DNA from: JAAYEA01 sp012689325
Lineage (GTDB): Bacteria > Chloroflexota > Anaerolineae > JAAYEA01
Assembly: GCA_036841525.1 (NCBI GenBank)
Contig: DAITVZ010000001.1
Location: forward strand, 62,001 to 126,000
Length of the DNA stretch: 64,000 bases
Reading direction: 5' to 3'
Numbering within the stretch: the first letter of the stretch is position 1; every line of letters begins with the position of its first letter. Positions 59,981 through 64,000 of the stretch are shown in pieces. The notes beneath the pieces were generated by a model, which had not been told where the DNA came from, made no database searches, and saw only the letters and a program-made list of their open reading frames with translations. A program made the translations under genes and the position numbers.

Positions 59981-60922
59981 CTATTTGGCCTCGTTCATGC
60001 GCTGCTGGAAATAGGCGATGGTCTGCCGCAGGCCCTCTTCCAGCCCCACCTTGGGCTCCCAATTCAGCACCCGCCGGGCCTTGGTGATGTCCGGCTGGCG
60101 CAGCTTGGGGTCGTTGGGGGGCAGCGGCTCGTGGATGATCCCGGCCTGGTTGCCGGTCATCTCGTTGATTCGCTGGGCGAACTCCAATATGGTGATCTCG
60201 GTGGGGTTGCCGATGTTCACCGGCAGCCGCTCGTCGGACATGAGCAGGCGATAGATGCCCTCGACCAGGTCGGAATAGTAGCAAAAGCTGCGCGTCTGCG
60301 ACCCCTCGCCATAGACGGTGAGCGGCTCGCCGCGAAGGGCCTGTCCCACAAAGTTGGGCACCACGCGCCCATCTTCCAGCCGCATGCGCGGGCCGTAGGT
60401 GTTAAAGATGCGCACGATGCGCGTCTCCAGGCCATGCTGCCGGTGATAGGCCATGGTCATGGCCTCGGCGAAGCGCTTGGCCTCGTCGTAGCAGCTGCGC
60501 CCGCCGATGGGGTTGACGTTGCCCCAATAGTCTTCCCGCTGCGGGTGGACCAGAGGGTCGCCATAGACCTCGGAGGTGGAGGCCAGCAAAAAGCGCGCGC
60601 CCTTTTCCCGGCAGAGCCCCAGCGCCTTGTGGGTGCCCAGCGCGCCAACTTTGAGGATCTTGATGGGGAACTTGTCGAAATCGATGGGGCTGGCGGGGGA
60701 GGCAAAGTGCAACACGGCGTCGATGGGCCCGGAGACATAGATGTACTCGGTCACATCTTGCTTGATAAAGTGGAAATTGTCGTTGCCCGCCAGGTGCTCG
60801 ATGTTGCGGGTGCTGCCGGTGATCAGGTTGTCCATGGCGATGACCTGATGCCCCTTGTTCAGGAAATAGTCGCACAGGTGCGACCCCAGAAAGCCCGCCC
60901 CGCCGGTAATCAAGACCCTCAT
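59981..60922 (-). CDS. UDP-glucuronate decarboxylase-type NAD-dependent epimerase
   Basis: The 313-residue extended SDR has GGAGFLGSHLCDYFL, ASTSEVYGDPLVHPQ, GGRSCYDEAKR (YxxxK) and RIFNTYGPRM, the pattern of UXS enzymes that make UDP-xylose from UDP-glucuronate. A closely related dTDP-glucose dehydratase-like role is less likely. The ATG overlaps the stop of the upstream gene by 4 bp. Confidence 0.88.
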   Translation of the reverse strand: MRVLITGGAGFLGSHLCDYFLNKGHQVIAMDNLITGSTRNIEHLAGNDNFHFIKQDVTEYIYVSGPIDAVLHFASPASPIDFDKFPIKILKVGALGTHKALGLCREKGARFLLASTSEVYGDPLVHPQREDYWGNVNPIGGRSCYDEAKRFAEAMTMAYHRQHGLETRIVRIFNTYGPRMRLEDGRVVPNFVGQALRGEPLTVYGEGSQTRSFCYYSDLVEGIYRLLMSDERLPVNIGNPTEITILEFAQRINEMTGNQAGIIHEPLPPNDPKLRQPDITKARRVLNWEPKVGLEEGLRQTIAYFQQRMNEAK

Positions 60923-63711
60923 CGTTGTTCCTCCTCACGCCAGGTTAGCCTTTGCGCCCACCCCAAGGTCAGCGCGAATATAAACGCCAGCTCGACCACA
61001 AAGTAGGAATTGTCCACCAGCCCGTGGGCCAGCATGCCCACCACGCTGGCCATGAACCCCAGCAGCAGGGCCCGCACGTCGCCATCAGGCAGCGCGCGGA
61101 GCGCCCGCCAGCCCTTGCGAAAGTAGGCGACCAGGAACCAAGCCAGCGCCGCCAGCCCGCCCACACCCAGGCGCGTCCAAAAGTCCAGGACGATATTATG
61201 GGGATGGGAGAGGTTCGGCTCCGCGGCGGCCTCGGCCAGGATGTACGATGGATAATAATACAAAAAGTTGTCCAGGCCAACTCCGGTGAGCGGGTGGTCG
61301 CGGATCATGGCCAGGGCCGATCTCCACAGGCTGACGCGAAAGAGCGACGTCCCGGCGCGGAGGTCGAACAGGGAGGCGATGCGCGCCGTCCCCGCCACGG
61401 GCACCAGCAGGGCCACGCCGACGACGATGGCCGCCAGCATCCCGGCCAGGGCCCTTCGCCCGCGCATGGCGCCGAGGAAGAGCATGGCCGCGGGCAGGCC
61501 CAGCAGCCAGGCCCCCCGCGAGAAGGTCAGGAACAGGCAAGGGACCATCAGCGCCGCGCCAACGCCGTAGGCCCGGCGCCGCCAGCCGGTGCGGCCCCAC
61601 AGCGCCACCGCCGCCGCCAGCGGGATGATCCGCCCCAGCACCAGGCTCAGGTTGTTGGGGGAGGCATAGACCGCGCGGATGCGCCGGACGCCCTCGGCCA
61701 CGATGGTATCCCCGCCAAAGGCGTACTGCGCCAGCCCGTATACCGCCAGGACCGCGCCGCTGAGCACCAATGCGTCGGCCAGGCCGACCAAGAAGGCGTG
61801 CGGGCGCGCCGTGGCCCAGCGGGAGCGCCCGGGCGCGCGGACCACCAGCCAGTAAAAGAGCGCCGATTCCAGCACGACCACGCGGAACTCGCGCAGGCTG
61901 ACCGAGCGGTTCTGCGAGACAAAGAGCGAGGCAAAGGCCACCAGCAAGAAAAAGAGCCAGGCCCCGTCCAGCCCCCGCCAATCGAAGCGCAGCCCGCCTA
62001 GCAGGGATTTGAGGCTGGCCTGGCCTGCTCGGCGGCGCGCCAGCCAGCGGCTCAGTCCCGGCAACGCCCAGGCAGCGAGGGCCAACAGGGTCAGCGACTC
62101 GACCAGCGAAAAGCCCCTGGCGCCGAGGGGGCGATGGTACAGCGCGAAGGGGATGCATGCTGTGGCGCAGAGCAGCGGCCACTCCAGCCGCAGCAGGCCG
62201 ATGAACAGCAGCGCCCACAGGGCCAGCAGGGCCAGCGGCTGCCAGGGGCTGAGGGCATAGAGCCCCACCAGCAGCGCGGTCAGGGCGAACTGCTGCGCGT
62301 CCGAGAGGCGCAAAAAGGCTTGCTGCCCGGCGCCCCACCACGTCGCCCAAGGCAAGCGGCGCAGGTGGACGAGGCCGCGCCAGGTCACCACCGCCAGCCC
62401 CGCGCCCAAGAGGGCCAGCGCCGCCAACAGCCGCCCGCGCGGCGGCTGATAGGGGAGCGGGGAGCTTGCCGGCGAGGCGAGCCAGGCCGCCAGCCGCTGG
62501 CGCAGGAGGGTTGGCTGGCCTTGTCGATCCACCAGCGCCAAGCCCCAGACGGGGTCGTCCGCCGCGGCGGCGGGTTGGTAACCCGGCAGGCAGAGGATCT
62601 GAGCCCAGGGCCATTCCGCCCGCGCCCGGCCCAGCGCGCGCAGGGTTCGGTCCGCCTGCTTATCCGGCGCGTCGGCGCCCCAGGGCGAGGGCTGCCCCGA
62701 CCAGTTCTCCGGCAGGGCGTTCCAACCCATCTCCATGACCCAGACGGGCTTGTCCTGGTCGCCATTCCGGGCCATGACCTCGCGCAGCAGGATCAGCCGC
62801 GCGTAATTGAGCACTTGGGGATCGACGCGGCGGTCCTCCGGGCCCGACCAAAAGCCGTAGGCCTTGGCGCCCACCGCGTCCAGGTGCGCGCCTGCCCCCG
62901 CCTCGTACATCCCCTCCAGGTAGGCGACCTCCGAAAGGTTCTTCCCGCCGGGCTCGGTGGTGGGAGCCAGCGCCGCGGAGAGGACCACCGCCCCCGGCGC
63001 GGCGGCCTTGATGGCGGCATGGGCCGCGCTCAGCAGCTCGGCATAGGCGGCGGGATCGACGTCGCGGTCGCCCCAATGCGGGCGGATGTTGGGCTGGTCC
63101 CAGACCTGATAGGCGGCGATGCCATCGCCGTAGCGGGCGGCCACCTGGGCGGCCCAGGCGGCGAACCGGGCGGCGTCCTGGGGCGGGGCAAAGGCGTTGT
63201 CGCGATCCTCGGGCCGGCGCGCCCAGGCGGGCGAGCGCTCCAGCACGGCGATAACCGCCAGGCCGTGCCGCCGCGCCGCTTCCACCCAGCGGTCCAAGCT
63301 CTCCCAGGCATACTCCCCTGGCTGGGGCTCGCCCAGGTCCCAGGGGAAGCGCTGCCTGATCCAGGTCAAGCCCAGCGCGCGGATATCGGCCAGGGCGGCA
63401 TCGAGCGCCGCCTCATCATACTGCTCCAGGGCGACGTTCACGCCCCAAGGCGCGCGCGCTGCTTCGGCAAGGGCGGTAGGGGGCGGCTCCACGCCGCGGT
63501 TGCGGGTGCGATAGGTGCGCAAAATGGCGTCGCCCAGAAGCGCCAGGAGAGAGGCGCAGAGAATGCAAAAGAGGGCGGCAAACAGGGAGGGCCAGGGGCT
63601 CTGGCGAGGGCGATTCGCGCTCGGTTCTGTCACGTTGGGGCACCTGTCCGGGTCTGGGGTTTCCGCCGCGCAGGCGGCGACGGAGGCAGGGTGGTCATGC
63701 CTTGTTCCCAT
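60919..63711 (-). CDS. Glycosidase-like domain fused to O-antigen ligase (Wzy_C) membrane protein
   Basis: The 930-residue protein has one transmembrane helix near residues 40-65, an outer TIM-barrel region (about 85-410) like clan A glycosidases, and then about 12 helices with the ligase loop (IRDHPLTGVGLDNFLYYYP and LSHPHNIVLDFWTRLG). In the barrel, the position of the acid/base Glu reads VWDQPN, with Gln206, while a candidate nucleophile Glu is present (E327 in VWVMEMGWN). The glycosidase part may therefore only bind glycan. ATG 63711 is preferred over TTG 63738. It opens the operon with UXS, a second ligase and GT4. Confidence 0.8.
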   Translation of the reverse strand: MGTRHDHPASVAACAAETPDPDRCPNVTEPSANRPRQSPWPSLFAALFCILCASLLALLGDAILRTYRTRNRGVEPPPTALAEAARAPWGVNVALEQYDEAALDAALADIRALGLTWIRQRFPWDLGEPQPGEYAWESLDRWVEAARRHGLAVIAVLERSPAWARRPEDRDNAFAPPQDAARFAAWAAQVAARYGDGIAAYQVWDQPNIRPHWGDRDVDPAAYAELLSAAHAAIKAAAPGAVVLSAALAPTTEPGGKNLSEVAYLEGMYEAGAGAHLDAVGAKAYGFWSGPEDRRVDPQVLNYARLILLREVMARNGDQDKPVWVMEMGWNALPENWSGQPSPWGADAPDKQADRTLRALGRARAEWPWAQILCLPGYQPAAAADDPVWGLALVDRQGQPTLLRQRLAAWLASPASSPLPYQPPRGRLLAALALLGAGLAVVTWRGLVHLRRLPWATWWGAGQQAFLRLSDAQQFALTALLVGLYALSPWQPLALLALWALLFIGLLRLEWPLLCATACIPFALYHRPLGARGFSLVESLTLLALAAWALPGLSRWLARRRAGQASLKSLLGGLRFDWRGLDGAWLFFLLVAFASLFVSQNRSVSLREFRVVVLESALFYWLVVRAPGRSRWATARPHAFLVGLADALVLSGAVLAVYGLAQYAFGGDTIVAEGVRRIRAVYASPNNLSLVLGRIIPLAAAVALWGRTGWRRRAYGVGAALMVPCLFLTFSRGAWLLGLPAAMLFLGAMRGRRALAGMLAAIVVGVALLVPVAGTARIASLFDLRAGTSLFRVSLWRSALAMIRDHPLTGVGLDNFLYYYPSYILAEAAAEPNLSHPHNIVLDFWTRLGVGGLAALAWFLVAYFRKGWRALRALPDGDVRALLLGFMASVVGMLAHGLVDNSYFVVELAFIFALTLGWAQRLTWREEEQR

Positions 63712-63766
63712 CCTACCACCGTTCGCCCGTGGCGGCAACTCGACCGGGCGCCCAAGCCGCGACGAT

Positions 63767-63795
63767 TTGACAGGATATCCTCAATGATGTATCAT
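63767..63795 (+). promoter_or_regulatory. Promoter of rplY
   Basis: TTGACA (63767-63772) and TATCAT (63790-63795) are 17 bp apart. The leader from about 63802 to 63923 is about 120 nt long. Confidence 0.75.
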
Positions 63796-63923
63796 AGGGG
63801 GTATGGTTGAGCTTGGGGCTGTTCGCCTGAGTAAAGCCTGCGCCTGTGCGATTAGCCCGGCGCTTTGTTGTGAAGAGCGCGCCTTGATGGCGAGACAGAT
63901 AGAAGAAGGAGTTGTTGGCGCAA

Positions 63924-64000
63924 ATGGCACAGTTCCAGCTTTCTGCTACGACGCGAGAAGTGAAGGGCAAGCAGGTTTCGCAACTTCGCCGGGAGGGTCT
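63924..64000 (+). CDS. rplY: 50S ribosomal protein L25 (Ctc-type), 5' part only
   Basis: The window ends after 25 full codons. They begin MAQFQLSATTREVKGK and go on to QLRREG, the start typical of L25/Ctc proteins, which bind 5S rRNA. The ATG at 63924 has GGAG at 63908-63911. It is divergent from the polysaccharide operon. Confidence 0.82.
   Translation, partial: MAQFQLSATTREVKGKQVSQLRREG

Noticed and set aside
60952..63810. Long plus-strand frames opposite the ligase-fusion gene
   Set aside because: The products are Gln/Arg/Gly-rich with no domain features, and the minus strand encodes an ordered membrane protein.

Overview
The window is GC-rich chromosomal DNA from a bacterium, most likely a member of the Chloroflexota (Anaerolineae/Caldilineae-like). 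This rests on recognisable habits rather than a marker-gene comparison: secreted proteins with long Thr/Pro linkers, Tat-type family 5 solute-binding lipoproteins with a charged KEVxVEKVVKETVVV-like tandem linker, ETGHxxxGxF-type surface repeats, DUF2089 and DUF5667-like regulators, and house-keeping genes of ordinary bacterial type. No phage, insertion sequence or CRISPR array was seen. Many promoters match the sigma-A consensus exactly or nearly so (TTGACA-N17-TATAAT).

Layout. 1-1.9 kb: a strong promoter and terminator-ended structured RNA or leader in front of sigA, then a DUF2007-like gene. 1.9-9.1 kb (minus): a 2026-residue secreted beta-helix protein and a sugar-nucleotide epimerase. 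9.2-12.9 kb: a HEAT-repeat protein, a membrane protein, an ECF sigma factor with a probable anti-sigma factor, and a FabH-like ketosynthase lacking the usual His. 12.9-19 kb: a hemerythrin gene with Crp- and Fnr-like palindromes upstream, a secreted CARDB/caspase-like (DUF6345-like) protein and partner, birA, and a secreted ETGH-repeat protein. 19.1-24.8 kb: an expanded yvl/LiaX-like envelope module (DUF2089 regulator, coiled-coil protein, GNAT, MFS exporter, two further SHOCT-like proteins including a DUF4097 protein, and a YvlD-like protein), started by a perfect promoter.

24.9-46.9 kb is a carbohydrate region: an Hpt domain fused to a Gfo/Idh/MocA oxidoreductase, a DUF4038 glycosidase, a GntR regulator with its own palindromic operator, two oligopeptide-type binding proteins, two permeases (no ATPase in the window), an oligogalacturonate-lyase-like propeller, two URO-D-fold methyltransferase-like proteins, a PHP-domain protein, a pectate-lyase-fold protein, NanE, and a probable alpha/alpha-barrel glycosidase. 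The gene set suggests uptake and breakdown of an acidic, perhaps methylated or plant-derived, glycan; the substrate is inference. A tRNA-Lys(CTT) lies inside the region.

46.9-50.8 kb is a one-carbon folate cluster, fchA-folD-fhs, behind a long leader that starts with an aptamer-like multibranch fold. FolD lacks the catalytic Lys of the cyclohydrolase reaction, and the neighbouring FchA can supply that step. 50.9-56 kb holds a hydrolase-like and a PAP2-like protein that both lack catalytic residues, then tilS, rlmI and hpt. 56-63.7 kb (minus) holds an aminotransferase and a polysaccharide operon: a glycosidase-like/O-antigen-ligase fusion, UDP-glucuronate decarboxylase, a second O-antigen ligase and a GT4 glycosyltransferase. 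The window ends in the first 25 codons of rplY (L25).
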